Shown: positions 35,782 through 44,667 of the stretch, piece by piece
Position numbering within the stretch: position 1 is the stretch's first letter
How the letters are laid out: the number at the start of each line of letters is the position of its first letter
Assembly: GCF_040207125.1 (NCBI RefSeq)
Contig: NZ_CP157940.1
Coordinates: 2,542,001 to 2,606,000 of the forward strand
Direction of reading: 5' to 3'
Source: Lacrimispora sp. BS-2
Lineage (GTDB): Bacteria; Bacillota; Clostridia; Lachnospirales; Lachnospiraceae
DNA length: 64,000 nt
Translations under genes and position numbers: made by a program
Notes under the pieces: model-generated
Told to the model about the DNA's origin: nothing
Seen by the model: only the letters and a program-made list of their open reading frames with translations
Database searches by the model: none

Positions 35782-36522
35782 TCAACCCTGGTCCATACGG
35801 ACAAATGCCTCTAATGCCGTAAGGATCTCCAAATGCTCTCCCCTCATCATGGCGGACTCTCCGCCGGTGTAGCTGTTGATGTTGTCTTCTATGGACTCCT
35901 CACTTTCGACCACCACGTTTAAAATGGAGGCGGTTTTCACTCCCCGCAGTCCGCCCACCACAAATAATGCCGCGGTTTCCATATCAGAGCCCATCACTCC
36001 TTTTTCTGCCCAGTAAGCACAGACCTCTTTTTCCTCATCAATGTAAAAGCTGTCATGGCTTCTGACTATTCCCACGTGAGATTTTGCTCCCAATTCCCCG
36101 GCCTTTTCCATGCAGGCCAGCAAAAGCTTTGTATCCGGTATCGCCGGATAGATGGAGTCCGTATAAGAGGACGAGGCTCCGTCATCCCGGAGAGCTCCAT
36201 TTACAAGAATCAAATCCCCAAGACGGATCCCCTTTTGAAGCGCCCCACAGCTTCCGATCCGGATCATGGCCTTAACCCCGATTCTTGCCAGTTCCTCCAC
36301 TGCAATCGCTGCAGACGCACCTCCAATTCCTGTAGACACCGCCATAACGGGCACTCCCCTGTATTTCCCCTTAAGACTTCGGAATTCCCTGTTATAGGCC
36401 AGTTCCTCCGTATCCGTCAGACAGGCTGCAATCCGGTCCAGGCGTTTTGGATCTCCCGGCAAAAGCACATAGGGAACGGCCTGTTCTTCCGACAACTTGA
36501 TATGAGGCATGATCTCAACCAC
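35782..36522 (-). CDS. Nucleoside phosphorylase (uridine phosphorylase/PNP family)
   Basis: A 246-aa enzyme cleaving nucleosides with phosphate to base and ribose 1-phosphate. PNP_UDP family motifs are VPYVLLPGDPKRLDRIA (phosphate loop), AVSTGIGGASAAIAVEEL, RIGSCGAL and the ribose-binding GSDMETAALFVVGG. The start is probably the GTG at 36522, nine bases after AAAGGAG; an ATG at 36531 touches that site. First gene of the ECF operon, divergent from the RpiR regulators. Exact base preference is not decidable here. Confidence 0.9.
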   Translation of the reverse strand: MVEIMPHIKLSEEQAVPYVLLPGDPKRLDRIAACLTDTEELAYNREFRSLKGKYRGVPVMAVSTGIGGASAAIAVEELARIGVKAMIRIGSCGALQKGIRLGDLILVNGALRDDGASSSYTDSIYPAIPDTKLLLACMEKAGELGAKSHVGIVRSHDSFYIDEEKEVCAYWAEKGVMGSDMETAALFVVGGLRGVKTASILNVVVESEESIEDNINSYTGGESAMMRGEHLEILTALEAFVRMDQG

Positions 36523-36659
36523 AGGTATCATCTCCTTTCACCCTTTTTATGTCCTGAATGTAGCACAAAGAGGCCATCCTGTCAATCGGTTGAAGCAAAC
36601 TATAACCTGATAATAACGCCATTTTCACGAAGGAGTCCGTCTATTTCCCGCCATCTGCA

Positions 36660-36687
36660 TTGACTTATTAAGTATTCGTGATAAAAT
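36660..36687 (+). promoter_or_regulatory. Promoter of the rpiR gene pair
   Basis: TTGACT (36660-36665), 16 bp, TAAAAT (36682-36687), 30 bp upstream of the first RpiR start codon. Confidence 0.6.
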
Positions 36688-36716
36688 AAACCGAGAGATT
36701 TACAAGGAGGTTTCCC

Positions 36717-37541
36717 ATGGTCACACTTCATCTGGATGACGCCGTTATTAAAAGCCTGAGCAACAATGAACTGAATGTCCTTAAATTTGTTTATGAACAC
36801 ATTGACGAGGTTTTGGATATGAGCATACAGACACTGGCCGCCAGGACCTCCTATTCTTCTGCCACGATTCTGCGTTTCTGCAAAAAGCTTGGATATTCCG
36901 GCTTTGCAGAATTAAAATATGCCCTCCGTGCCGAGGGAAGAAAAGAAAATCCCGTTAAAGCGGCTTCAAAAGCCCAGGATTTTAGTACCCGGATCATGAT
37001 TGACAGCCTGTGTTCCAACGTGGAAGGGACCTCTAATCTCATATCCGAGGATCAGCTCAGCCTTACGTTCCGGTATTTTGACAGTAACTGTCCCATCTAC
37101 TTATGGGCCCCGGGAGGGATTACTTCTATTCTCAGCGACTATTTTGAGAAGCTCCTTTTCTCAATCGGACGCCAGAATGTATACAAGATTGAATCCAGCA
37201 AAATGGGGGAACACATTTTAAAAAATATCCGCACGGAATCCCTGCTGATCTTAATCAGCACCACCGGCGATTTCGGGCCGACCGTACGTTTGGGAAAGAT
37301 CGCCAGGATGAACAATGTCCCGATTCTATCCATCACCCCATATACCAACAATGAGGTTGCCAGCTTAGCCACTGTCAACTTCCGCTTCTTCACCAATCAG
37401 CGTGAGAACCGTGGAGCGGAGTTCACCTCCAGGCTTCCTGTGTTTTATATGATCGACGTGATTATACGCTGTTACCTTCAGTACAAGCTGGCCGGCCAGG
37501 ATCAGGCAAAACAGGAGGAAAACCATGATTCCTTTATTTGA
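36717..37541 (+). CDS. MurR/RpiR family transcriptional regulator
   Basis: A 274-aa regulator: N-terminal HTH_6 (MSIQTLAARTSYSSATILRFCKKLGYSGFAEL split over about residues 36-67) and a C-terminal SIS sugar-phosphate domain, here with LILISTTGDFGPTVRLGKIA. The ribosome site AAGGAGG is strong. It overlaps the next RpiR gene by 17 bp and is divergent from the nucleoside operon, so it may sense ribose phosphate, or a phosphosugar from the downstream PTS locus. Confidence 0.92.
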   Translation: MVTLHLDDAVIKSLSNNELNVLKFVYEHIDEVLDMSIQTLAARTSYSSATILRFCKKLGYSGFAELKYALRAEGRKENPVKAASKAQDFSTRIMIDSLCSNVEGTSNLISEDQLSLTFRYFDSNCPIYLWAPGGITSILSDYFEKLLFSIGRQNVYKIESSKMGEHILKNIRTESLLILISTTGDFGPTVRLGKIARMNNVPILSITPYTNNEVASLATVNFRFFTNQRENRGAEFTSRLPVFYMIDVIIRCYLQYKLAGQDQAKQEENHDSFI

Positions 37542-38310
37542 AAAAGCACATCATCTTCCCCTTACCGATACGGAGAAAGAAATCCTGCGGTATTTTGAAA
37601 CCAATCTTCCCTCATCCGTGTATGCCAGTTTAAATGACTTAAGCGCCATCCTGTATACCTCCAATGCTACCATCGTCCGTTTCTGCCAAAAGCTGGGGCT
37701 AAAGGGCTATAACGAATTCAAATACCAGGTGCGCAAGGAATTAAAACAGCTTCATCCCCAGAACTTCCGTACCGATGATCTGGTCCATCATTCCCTCGCC
37801 CTGTTTAAGGATAATCTGGAGCAGATCGATGAAGAAAAGCTGGAAGAGATCGCCGGGCTTTTAACCAGCGACCGTCCCATCTATATTTATGGCTCCAATT
37901 TAAGCTCCCTGGCCGCCAAATATCTCCAGACCGTCTTAAATACACTGGACTATCCCTGTATTCTGGTTGAATGGCAGCGCCTGTTAAATGGCCTTGTGCA
38001 TGAAATCAGCAGCGATGCCGTTCTTTTCATTATCACAGCCCATGGAGATGCCAGGCGGTATCTGTCTGCATTCCGGAAAGCTAAGGCCCGCGGCACCATC
38101 ACGATTCTGCTCACCTGTGAGAAAGACAGCCCTCTGATTCCCTACAGCACCATTGCGCTCTGCACCAATGACCGGAATGAGGAATACCGCCATGTAGATA
38201 TTAATCCCAGACTGGGAATCTTCACCATTGTCCAGATTCTGATTGAGCTGGCCGCCAGGATCAAACAGAATTCCCAGACAGACGGTGACACCTTTGGTTC
38301 ACTGCCTTAA
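37525..38310 (+). CDS. MurR/RpiR family transcriptional regulator
   Basis: A 261-aa second RpiR protein: HTH_6 (LNDLSAILYTSNATIVRFCQ, then KLGLKGYNEFKYQVRKEL) and SIS domain (RPIYIYGSNLSSLAAKYLQT, VLFIITAHGDARRYLSAFRKA). Only distantly similar to its neighbour, so not a recent duplicate. Start overlaps the preceding gene with AGGAGG in its end. Convergent with the PTS/GH4 operon, a class commonly controlled by RpiR proteins. Confidence 0.9.
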   Translation: MIPLFEKAHHLPLTDTEKEILRYFETNLPSSVYASLNDLSAILYTSNATIVRFCQKLGLKGYNEFKYQVRKELKQLHPQNFRTDDLVHHSLALFKDNLEQIDEEKLEEIAGLLTSDRPIYIYGSNLSSLAAKYLQTVLNTLDYPCILVEWQRLLNGLVHEISSDAVLFIITAHGDARRYLSAFRKAKARGTITILLTCEKDSPLIPYSTIALCTNDRNEEYRHVDINPRLGIFTIVQILIELAARIKQNSQTDGDTFGSLP

Positions 38311-38323
38311 AGGAAATAAAAAG

Positions 38324-38365
38324 GCTGCCCGGTTCCATGTTTCCCATGGCCGGGCAGCTTTCGCT
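38324..38365. terminator. Bidirectional terminator between rpiR and PTS genes
   Basis: GCTGCCCGG (38324-38332) pairs with CCGGGCAGC (38350-38358), with A-rich left and T-rich right flanks, between two converging genes. Confidence 0.8.
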
Positions 38366-38373
38366 TTGTTTCT

Positions 38374-39897
38374 TTAATATTTTAATACTTCCCTCACATT
38401 TGATGCAATTCCTTCCACCTTTGGCCCATAAATCACCTGGATATGTGTATCGCTGGTTCGGACAACTCCCATGGAACCTGTTTTCTTTAAAAGTTCGTCA
38501 CTCACCATTGCCATATCCTTAATATCCACCCTAAGTCTGGTCAGGCAGTTATTTACTGCCGTGATATTATGAAATCCTCCAAGTCCTTCTATAATCTTTG
38601 ATGCAAGGACTTTCTGTTTCTCCTCCATAGTGCTTCCCTTACTATCCGCCTCCTGCTCTTCGTCGGATACATCGATGGAAAGCTGCTTTCTTGTCAGATA
38701 GCTTTTAAATACGTAATAATAAATAACGGAGAAGAACGGCCCTGTAATGATCACCCAGTACCAGCGGGACCCTGGCTGGAATACGCCCCAGATCAGGAAA
38801 TCGATGAGGCCGCCGCCTGTATTGCCGATAATGACTTTAAATGCCGCCATCAGCAAAAAGGACAGACCGCCCATTACCGCATGGAATAAAAACAGCGGCG
38901 GAGCTATAAACATAAATGAGAATTCCAATGGTTCTGTAATACCGGATACAATGCTGGCTGCAACACCTGCAATCATGAGGGCCTTTACCTTGTTCTTTTT
39001 CTCCGGAGGAGAGGTCCTATATATAGCCAGAGCTGCTGCCGGAAGACCAAACATCATCATCGGCATTTTACCCTGTCCTAAAAATACTGTAAAGGGCCTC
39101 AGCTCTGAGATGTCTACCTTATCGACAAATTGAAGGAAGATATTTAAGCATCCTTCCACTCCTTCATAGGTTCCTCCAATGGAGGTGGTACGGAAAATGC
39201 CGTTTAAAACATGGTGCAGACCGGTGGGAATCAGCAGCCGCTCCAGGAATCCATAGCCAAATACTCCCACCAGTCCTGTGGCAGATATCAGACCTCCCAT
39301 CCCGTCAATGACCATGGATACGGGGGACCACAGGATGGGTGCAGCAAGGCCCACAACCGCCATAGCCATGATAACAACAATGGCAACAAAACGTTTTCCT
39401 CCGTAAAAGGAGATTGCCACCGGAAATGTGATTTTATGATACCGGTTATGGAGTGAGGCGGTTATAATACCTGCCGCAATACCTGCGACCGCCCCCATAT
39501 CCAGGGTCTCTACGCCCAGAATCGTGGATATCTTCAAAGCACCGAAATTCATAAAGCCGGAATTAATCATACATGCCGATGCCACCAGAAACGTATAATA
39601 CCCGATAAAACCTGCAAATGCCGCTATTTCCTTTTCCTCTCTTGCCATGCCAAAAGAAATGGAAATGGAGAACAGCACCGGAATCAATGTAAATACAACA
39701 CCTGACACTTTATTTAAAGTAGAAATAATGAAATAGATAAGCCCCTGCTGTAAAAATGGAACAGCCGCCTGTACCTGCGCTTTCATAAGCGCGGAAGTCA
39801 ACCCCAAAACGATACCGCATGCGGCCAAAGCGGCAATCGGCATCAGCAAACTACGTCCAAGAGCCGAGAAAAAATCCATTGCCCTGTTTTTTTTCAT
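38374..39897 (-). CDS. PTS sugar transporter subunit IIBC (glucose/alpha-glucoside type)
   Basis: A 507-aa permease that imports and phosphorylates a sugar. The N-terminal EIIC domain has about ten helices (SLLMPIAALAACGIVLG start, then GITEPLEFSFMFIAP, the conserved GITEP motif). The C-terminal EIIB domain carries the phosphorylated cysteine in NCLTRLRVDIKD. No IIA domain is fused, so a general IIA-Glc is needed. The ATG at 39897 follows GAGAGG. Located 3' of the GH4 gene, which would cleave the 6-phospho-disaccharide it delivers. Confidence 0.93.
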   Translation of the reverse strand: MKKNRAMDFFSALGRSLLMPIAALAACGIVLGLTSALMKAQVQAAVPFLQQGLIYFIISTLNKVSGVVFTLIPVLFSISISFGMAREEKEIAAFAGFIGYYTFLVASACMINSGFMNFGALKISTILGVETLDMGAVAGIAAGIITASLHNRYHKITFPVAISFYGGKRFVAIVVIMAMAVVGLAAPILWSPVSMVIDGMGGLISATGLVGVFGYGFLERLLIPTGLHHVLNGIFRTTSIGGTYEGVEGCLNIFLQFVDKVDISELRPFTVFLGQGKMPMMMFGLPAAALAIYRTSPPEKKNKVKALMIAGVAASIVSGITEPLEFSFMFIAPPLFLFHAVMGGLSFLLMAAFKVIIGNTGGGLIDFLIWGVFQPGSRWYWVIITGPFFSVIYYYVFKSYLTRKQLSIDVSDEEQEADSKGSTMEEKQKVLASKIIEGLGGFHNITAVNNCLTRLRVDIKDMAMVSDELLKKTGSMGVVRTSDTHIQVIYGPKVEGIASNVREVLKY

Positions 39898-39932
39898 GAT
39901 AATATCCTCTCCCGTCACAGGCATCCCTGCTC

Positions 39933-39944
39933 TGTAACGTTACA
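39933..39944. promoter_or_regulatory. 12-bp palindrome between GH4 and PTS genes
   Basis: TGTAACGTTACA is a perfect palindrome 36 bp upstream of the PTS start codon. It resembles a LacI/CcpA-like or RpiR site lacking two central bases of a CRE. Binding factor unknown. Confidence 0.35.
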
Positions 39945-40011
39945 TCCTGTTTTCTTATGTTTCTCCATAGGAGCACATTTCATTTCACTCCCGCCAAGTT
40001 TTTGCTTTCCC

Positions 40012-41337
40012 CTATTTTAACTCCGGCCACATGCCTTTATTAGCCTCGATCAAGGCATCCAGTACCTTTCTTGCTTTCTTTGCATCGCCTATCAGCCTGT
40101 TTAAGGTAAATGCTTCCAGAGCTTTCTGATAGGAATTCTCAAAATAAGCATCTACAATCAGCTTTTCACAGGATACCTGATTAACCAGAAGTCCCAGATA
40201 GAACTGTGAGATGTTTCCTACCCTCATGGGACGTGGGCCATTTGCTCCAAGTTCGCACACAACCTCTACCATGGCATCGTCCTGCATATTGGCTATTGCA
40301 CCGTTGTTTTCGACAATTAAGATATGCCTGTCATTTTTATTAAAAGCAATGGATTCTGCAACCTTAATCATCATTTCGGCATGTGCATCGGAAATCTCAT
40401 CAAACTTATCTCCCAGCTTCCCTTCTTTGATCACCTGGGCACACTCGTGAAAGACCCGCTTTTCTCTTCCCGCCATAACCTCATCCGCACGGGTAAAACC
40501 AGCATCCAGATGGCTGGCCTTGTATTCCGGATATAAGTAATACTGGTCATAGGTGTTGGGCAGAAAATCCGGGAAGTCCTCCATGATTGTCTGTACCATT
40601 CCATAGGTATCCAGCCAGGACTTGTCTCTCTGTTCCGCATCCTGGGGAAGGAAGCCGTTTTTAGCAACCATTTCCCTGATCTTTGGAAGCAGGTCTTCTC
40701 CTGTGCGGACGTCATACATATGGGTGAACCAGCCATAATGATTCAGTCCAAAGTAAACCGGGTCTAAATCCTCCCAACTGCATTTTAAAAGTCTGCTGCA
40801 GGAGCGTACCACATTCTCCGGCTGGTCGCAGATGTTTAGGATTCTCCTGTCATCCGGAAATTCTCTGCGAAGTGCTTCCGCAACGATTGCAGCGGGATTG
40901 GAATAATTTAATACCCATGCATCCGGCGCAAAGGTACGGATATCGTGTACGGCCTTTATCATATCCACACAGGATCTTAAGCCGTAGGCCATTCCTCCTG
41001 CCCCGCAGGTTTCCTGTCCGATGATTCCCATGCTCAGCGGAATGTGTTCATCCTTTGCACGCATGGGAAGTCCTCCGGAGCGCATCTGCATGAATACGAA
41101 ATCCATTCCCTCATAAGCTTCCCTGATATCGGTAGTGTAAGAGAAATCCAGTTCCGGAAATCTTTCTTTAAATAGAATCTCACCATACTTTCCAATGGGT
41201 TCCTGACGGTCGTTGTCGATATCAAACAGCACCAGCTTCTTTAAGGGGAACTCCTCTTTGAGTCTGACAAATGACTTTAGAAATCCAAGTGTAAAAGTAC
41301 TTCCTCCTCCAACGATGCATACGTTAAATGTTCTCAT
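40012..41337 (-). CDS. Glycoside hydrolase family 4, probable 6-phospho-alpha-glucosidase
   Basis: A 441-aa NAD- and Mn-dependent hydrolase acting by an oxidation-elimination route. Rossmann start FNVCIVGGGSTFTLGFLKSF, the LNYSNPAAIVAEAL segment, GLNHYGWFTHM metal region, and GQETCGAGGMAYGLRS. The subtype motif that reads CDMP in known 6-phospho-alpha-glucosidases reads CDQP here (NICDQP, about residue 172). The following PTS gene supports a phospho-disaccharide substrate such as maltose 6-phosphate. A promoter lies at 41459-41486. Confidence 0.92.
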   Translation of the reverse strand: MRTFNVCIVGGGSTFTLGFLKSFVRLKEEFPLKKLVLFDIDNDRQEPIGKYGEILFKERFPELDFSYTTDIREAYEGMDFVFMQMRSGGLPMRAKDEHIPLSMGIIGQETCGAGGMAYGLRSCVDMIKAVHDIRTFAPDAWVLNYSNPAAIVAEALRREFPDDRRILNICDQPENVVRSCSRLLKCSWEDLDPVYFGLNHYGWFTHMYDVRTGEDLLPKIREMVAKNGFLPQDAEQRDKSWLDTYGMVQTIMEDFPDFLPNTYDQYYLYPEYKASHLDAGFTRADEVMAGREKRVFHECAQVIKEGKLGDKFDEISDAHAEMMIKVAESIAFNKNDRHILIVENNGAIANMQDDAMVEVVCELGANGPRPMRVGNISQFYLGLLVNQVSCEKLIVDAYFENSYQKALEAFTLNRLIGDAKKARKVLDALIEANKGMWPELK

Positions 41338-41402
41338 TGTTTTTCTCCTTTTCCGTTGCTTATCCTTATCTGATGGCCTTATGATACTTCATTTTATTTG
41401 AC

Positions 41403-41486
41403 GTGTAAATAGTTTCACATGCATACGGATACCATCCCATATTTCAATATTTGTTACTATTATAGTAATATTTTTCACTTCCTCAA
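41403..41486 (-). promoter_or_regulatory. Promoter and candidate operator of the GH4-PTS operon
   Basis: Minus strand -35 TTGAGG (41481-41486), 16 bp, -10 TATAAT (41459-41464). Downstream of the predicted start, TGTGAAACTATTTACA (41404-41419) is an imperfect palindrome with TGT-AA/TT-ACA ends similar to the 39933 site, a candidate repressor target. The operator call is inference. Confidence 0.5.
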
Positions 41487-41571
41487 AAACAACGTTTCTG
41501 CCGGAAATAAGGGCTGCTGCATCCATGCAGATAAAAAACGGACTTCCGACGAATCCGTCAGAGGTCCTGTT

Positions 41572-41607
41572 AAAAAAGCCGGTTCGGATATAAATACCCG
41601 AACCGGC
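41572..41607 (-). terminator. Intrinsic terminator after the second YkuD gene
   Basis: Minus strand GCCGGTTCGG pairs perfectly with CCGAACCGGC over a 10-nt loop, followed by six T. Confidence 0.88.
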
Positions 41608-41665
41608 TTCCTCTTTTTTATTGTCTTTTAGAAGGCCCATCCTTTGTCTATCTCATGCACCTGAC

Positions 41666-43075
41666 TTAATTGTGACAGATTACGGGGATTCCGGAATAAA
41701 CAAGGCCATATAAAGCCTTTGCCTTATCCGGGGGAAGGTTGATACAACCATGGCTTCCCTTTGTCTGATAGATGTCTCCACCGAACCTACTTCTCCAGCT
41801 TGCGTCATGAAGACCAATTCCTCCGTTAAACGGCATCCAGTAATTCACATGGCTTTCATACTCATAGGTGCCGTCTGCTTTTTTCTCTCCCCGCAGGACC
41901 CGGTCTGCCTCCTTATAGTAAAGGGTAAAAATGCCCTCCGGAGTTGTGTATTTTTTGGAAACATTTCCTGTCACGCAGGGAGAATCCCAGACCAGACCAC
42001 CTTTTTTATACATGTAAACATGCTGGGCCGTCATATCTATCTCCACATAAGTTCCGCCCCAGGCATTACTCCGTTCAGCTACTATCTGAACATACTTGGG
42101 TTCCCTTTTCTGACTTTTCCCGGACTGAATGAGAGCTGTCAGGGCAGCGGTTTCCCCCGCCTGATCAATCTTCTGGCCATAGGAACCAGGAAGAAGGCGG
42201 GCTTTTCCATCTGTGACACGAAATGCCCGTTCCGTTCCTGCTGTATCATACTTATCCGCCAGAGCCTTTATGTAAGCCGAAGCCTTATCTTCTCTTACGT
42301 TTATCACTTCTCCTGTCATCCCCGATATCCAGGAACAGATTTCCTCTCCTTTTAAGACCTCTGACTGGTCTTTAAAGGCATAGGTGATTTCCATTTCCCT
42401 TACACGGTTGAGCGCCTCCCGCTGGGCAATCAATCCGGCATCCTCTGAGGTGACGGTGACGGTGTCATAACAGCCTGATTCCTCCATATTTATTTGAGGA
42501 AGTTCTTCATTTAACGCAGCCTTGACTGTTGCTTCCAGTTTTTCTAAGTTCACGCTGTTTCCCTGTACTTCCGGAAGGATGGCAAAGGGAACCCCCTGCT
42601 GCCAGTCAGAAATCCGGGCATTCCTCGTGACCGTAATATCCTTTCCGTTTATGCAGGGAAGGGAATTCAGCTTTTCTTTTAACTTTCCTTCATCATAGCT
42701 GACCACTCCCTTTGGGTTATGGGTATTGTCGACGGCAGGCCCTGCCATACGTCCCGTGGCATTCTGTTCCTCCAGAATCGTCTGAAGCCCTTCCGTAAGG
42801 ACCACCTGATAGTTGATTTCAGGGCCGCTTATCACCTCAGTTACGCCATCCTTTGCCTTAATGGAGAGCTGATATTCCCTGCCATAAAAGCCTTCTATCT
42901 GTATCTTCGCTTCTTCAACTGTCATTCCTCCCACAAGAACGCCGTTGATCCTGGTCCCCGGAACAAATTTTGAAGCGTCATCTGCCAGTGCAACTGTCGT
43001 CCCTGCCAGCATAAATAGAACTGCCAGGAGAACGCTCTTTCTCATCGTACCCGCATGATTTCTTTTCCTGATCAT
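41666..43075 (-). CDS. Secreted L,D-transpeptidase (YkuD) with PG-binding domains
   Basis: A 469-aa secreted wall enzyme. An N-terminal signal peptide (SVLLAVLFMLAGTTVALA, cleavage near residue 31) precedes two PG-binding-4-like domains (GTRINGVLVGGMTVEEAKIQ) and a C-terminal YkuD domain with catalytic TKGSHGCINLPP. It parallels the enzyme at 30113-31810 domain for domain but lacks its Thr/Pro tail and uses a cleavable signal instead of an anchor. Stand-alone unit; AAAAGGA precedes the ATG. Confidence 0.92.
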   Translation of the reverse strand: MIRKRNHAGTMRKSVLLAVLFMLAGTTVALADDASKFVPGTRINGVLVGGMTVEEAKIQIEGFYGREYQLSIKAKDGVTEVISGPEINYQVVLTEGLQTILEEQNATGRMAGPAVDNTHNPKGVVSYDEGKLKEKLNSLPCINGKDITVTRNARISDWQQGVPFAILPEVQGNSVNLEKLEATVKAALNEELPQINMEESGCYDTVTVTSEDAGLIAQREALNRVREMEITYAFKDQSEVLKGEEICSWISGMTGEVINVREDKASAYIKALADKYDTAGTERAFRVTDGKARLLPGSYGQKIDQAGETAALTALIQSGKSQKREPKYVQIVAERSNAWGGTYVEIDMTAQHVYMYKKGGLVWDSPCVTGNVSKKYTTPEGIFTLYYKEADRVLRGEKKADGTYEYESHVNYWMPFNGGIGLHDASWRSRFGGDIYQTKGSHGCINLPPDKAKALYGLVYSGIPVICHN

Positions 43076-43157
43076 TATTTAAATCCTTTTCTAAATATTA
43101 TGGAAGTAATTCCACGTTTTCTAGGGTAACACGATTTCAAGGGAATCTCAAGAAAAA

Positions 43158-44042
43158 TCATTCCCCATTTTTCTCCACCTTGGAATACAGAAACACGCCG
43201 CCGATGGTAATCAGACCTCCCACAACCTGTAAAAGAGCCGGAAGCTCGGTAAAAAGGAAAACGGCAAATATGGCCGCAACCACAGGCTCACAGAGCTTGG
43301 AAGCCGATACAAAAGAAGGAGACAGGAATTTTAAGCACCAGCTGAAAATGCTGTGTCCAAGGAGGGTGGAGAATACAGCCAGTAAAAGCCCCACCACCAC
43401 AGAACTAATCCCATATCCATGGAAAGGAATTCCGGCGGCTGCCGTAAATATGTAAAGTACCAATGCACAGAAGAAATAGACGATATAAGTGTAGGATGTT
43501 GTCGACATGCCTTTTCTCACTTCCCGGCCGATCAGGGTATAGACGGCTGAAAATATTGCCGCTGCCAGGGCAAGACCATCTCCGGACAGATGATCTCCTC
43601 CTGCCGAATAATCGGATAATGCAATAAGCAGGCTGCCCAACACGGTAATGGCAATGCTCATAAGAGCAGCTTTTCCAATCCTTCCTTTTAAGAACACTAC
43701 AAATCCCAAAGCCACCCAGATGACCTCCGTGCAGACGATTGCCGTTGAGCTTGCCACAGAAGTCTGCTTTAAAGATTCAAACCATGCCGTAAAATGAAGA
43801 GCCAGAAAAACTCCGCTTACTGCACATAACACTATAGTCTTCCCATCTGTCCGTTTCAGTTCCTCCCGGACCTGGGCTTTCCCAAATACCACCGGAGTCA
43901 TAAGCCCCACCGTCCATAAAAGCCGGTACGCAGCTGTCACTACGGAAGGCGCGTCAGAATATTTGACAAAAATTGCAGAAAGGGAAATTCCTATGACACC
44001 GATTACGATCATGACCATGGGATGCTTTTCAAGAACTTTCAT
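43158..44042 (-). CDS. DMT-superfamily (EamA) transporter
   Basis: A 294-aa membrane protein of ten helices in two EamA repeats, the first covering roughly residues 8-140 and the second 150-285. Typical features are FVKYSDAPSVVTAAYRLLWT near the start and EPVVAAIFAVFLFTELPALLQ in the second repeat. Members export amino acids or metabolites; substrate not predictable. GGAGAAG precedes the ATG. Confidence 0.9.
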   Translation of the reverse strand: MKVLEKHPMVMIVIGVIGISLSAIFVKYSDAPSVVTAAYRLLWTVGLMTPVVFGKAQVREELKRTDGKTIVLCAVSGVFLALHFTAWFESLKQTSVASSTAIVCTEVIWVALGFVVFLKGRIGKAALMSIAITVLGSLLIALSDYSAGGDHLSGDGLALAAAIFSAVYTLIGREVRKGMSTTSYTYIVYFFCALVLYIFTAAAGIPFHGYGISSVVVGLLLAVFSTLLGHSIFSWCLKFLSPSFVSASKLCEPVVAAIFAVFLFTELPALLQVVGGLITIGGVFLYSKVEKNGE

Positions 44043-44309
44043 TTTTCTTCTCCTTTGTTATCCTTGTCTCAATATATGCCTCCTGATTATAGCATCACTT
44101 CCGGTATTGTCAAAGCATTATAGGGAAAGAAAGATAATCCATGTTTGCTGATCCATATCATTTTCATCATGCTTTTCCCGTCGTTCATTAGAGTTTGCTG
44201 TTGCATTCTGTCGGTTTTGGAGTTGTTTTTCACCTTTTATGCAAAATTACTTATATATCTACATTTATTTATTATCAATCACTTATCATTCGTCACTTTT
44301 CGACCTTAC

Positions 44310-44423
44310 TCAACCTTCCGTTTGAATATTGAGATGATCCATCTTGTGCTGCCGTAGTTTTGAGCGGCGGGAACCGTTTCCTTTTGCATCGGTAAACAGT
44401 GTTTTATATTCAAATCTTTCCAT
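44310..44423 (-). CDS. Small basic protein (37 aa), possible DUF4177-like remnant
   Basis: The frame MERFEYKTLFTDAKGNGSRR... ends ...QTEG. The start MERFEYKT resembles the first strand of DUF4177 proteins, but the rest is basic and short. The ribosome site AGGAGG lies seven bases before the ATG, which strongly suggests it is translated. Isolated between the EamA gene and the DapB-like gene; the remaining 44043-44605 region shows nothing else I can support. Confidence 0.5.
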   Translation of the reverse strand: MERFEYKTLFTDAKGNGSRRSKLRQHKMDHLNIQTEG

Positions 44424-44605
44424 CTTCTTACCTCCTGTCATTTTCTGTCATTACTTACAAATTATATTATCGTTCCGTTCAATAGACCTGCAGTCCCACT
44501 TAATAATACCATGTTCCATCAGACAAGAAAAGGCACAATTTTCCTCGGTGGACTGCCCTTCCAGTTCTGTGGGAACCGGCTGTTTACCTTTTTTCTATGA
44601 CATAC

Positions 44606-44640
44606 AATAAAATCCGCAGAGTCATTCTCTCTGCGGATTT
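44606..44640 (-). terminator. Intrinsic terminator after the DapB-like dehydrogenase
   Basis: Minus strand AAATCCGCAGAG pairs perfectly with CTCTGCGGATTT over a 7-nt loop, followed by TTTTATTG. Confidence 0.85.
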
Positions 44641-44667
44641 CTGGTTTTTACATATTCTCCTGAAGTC

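Noticed and set aside
39933..39944. TGTAACGTTACA as a catabolite-control CRE site
   Set aside because: It is two bases shorter than the CRE consensus; kept only as an unassigned palindrome.
41389..41640. An 83-codon minus frame between the GH4 and YkuD genes
   Set aside because: It spans the perfect intrinsic terminator of the YkuD gene and the promoter of the GH4 operon, so it is unlikely to be coding.
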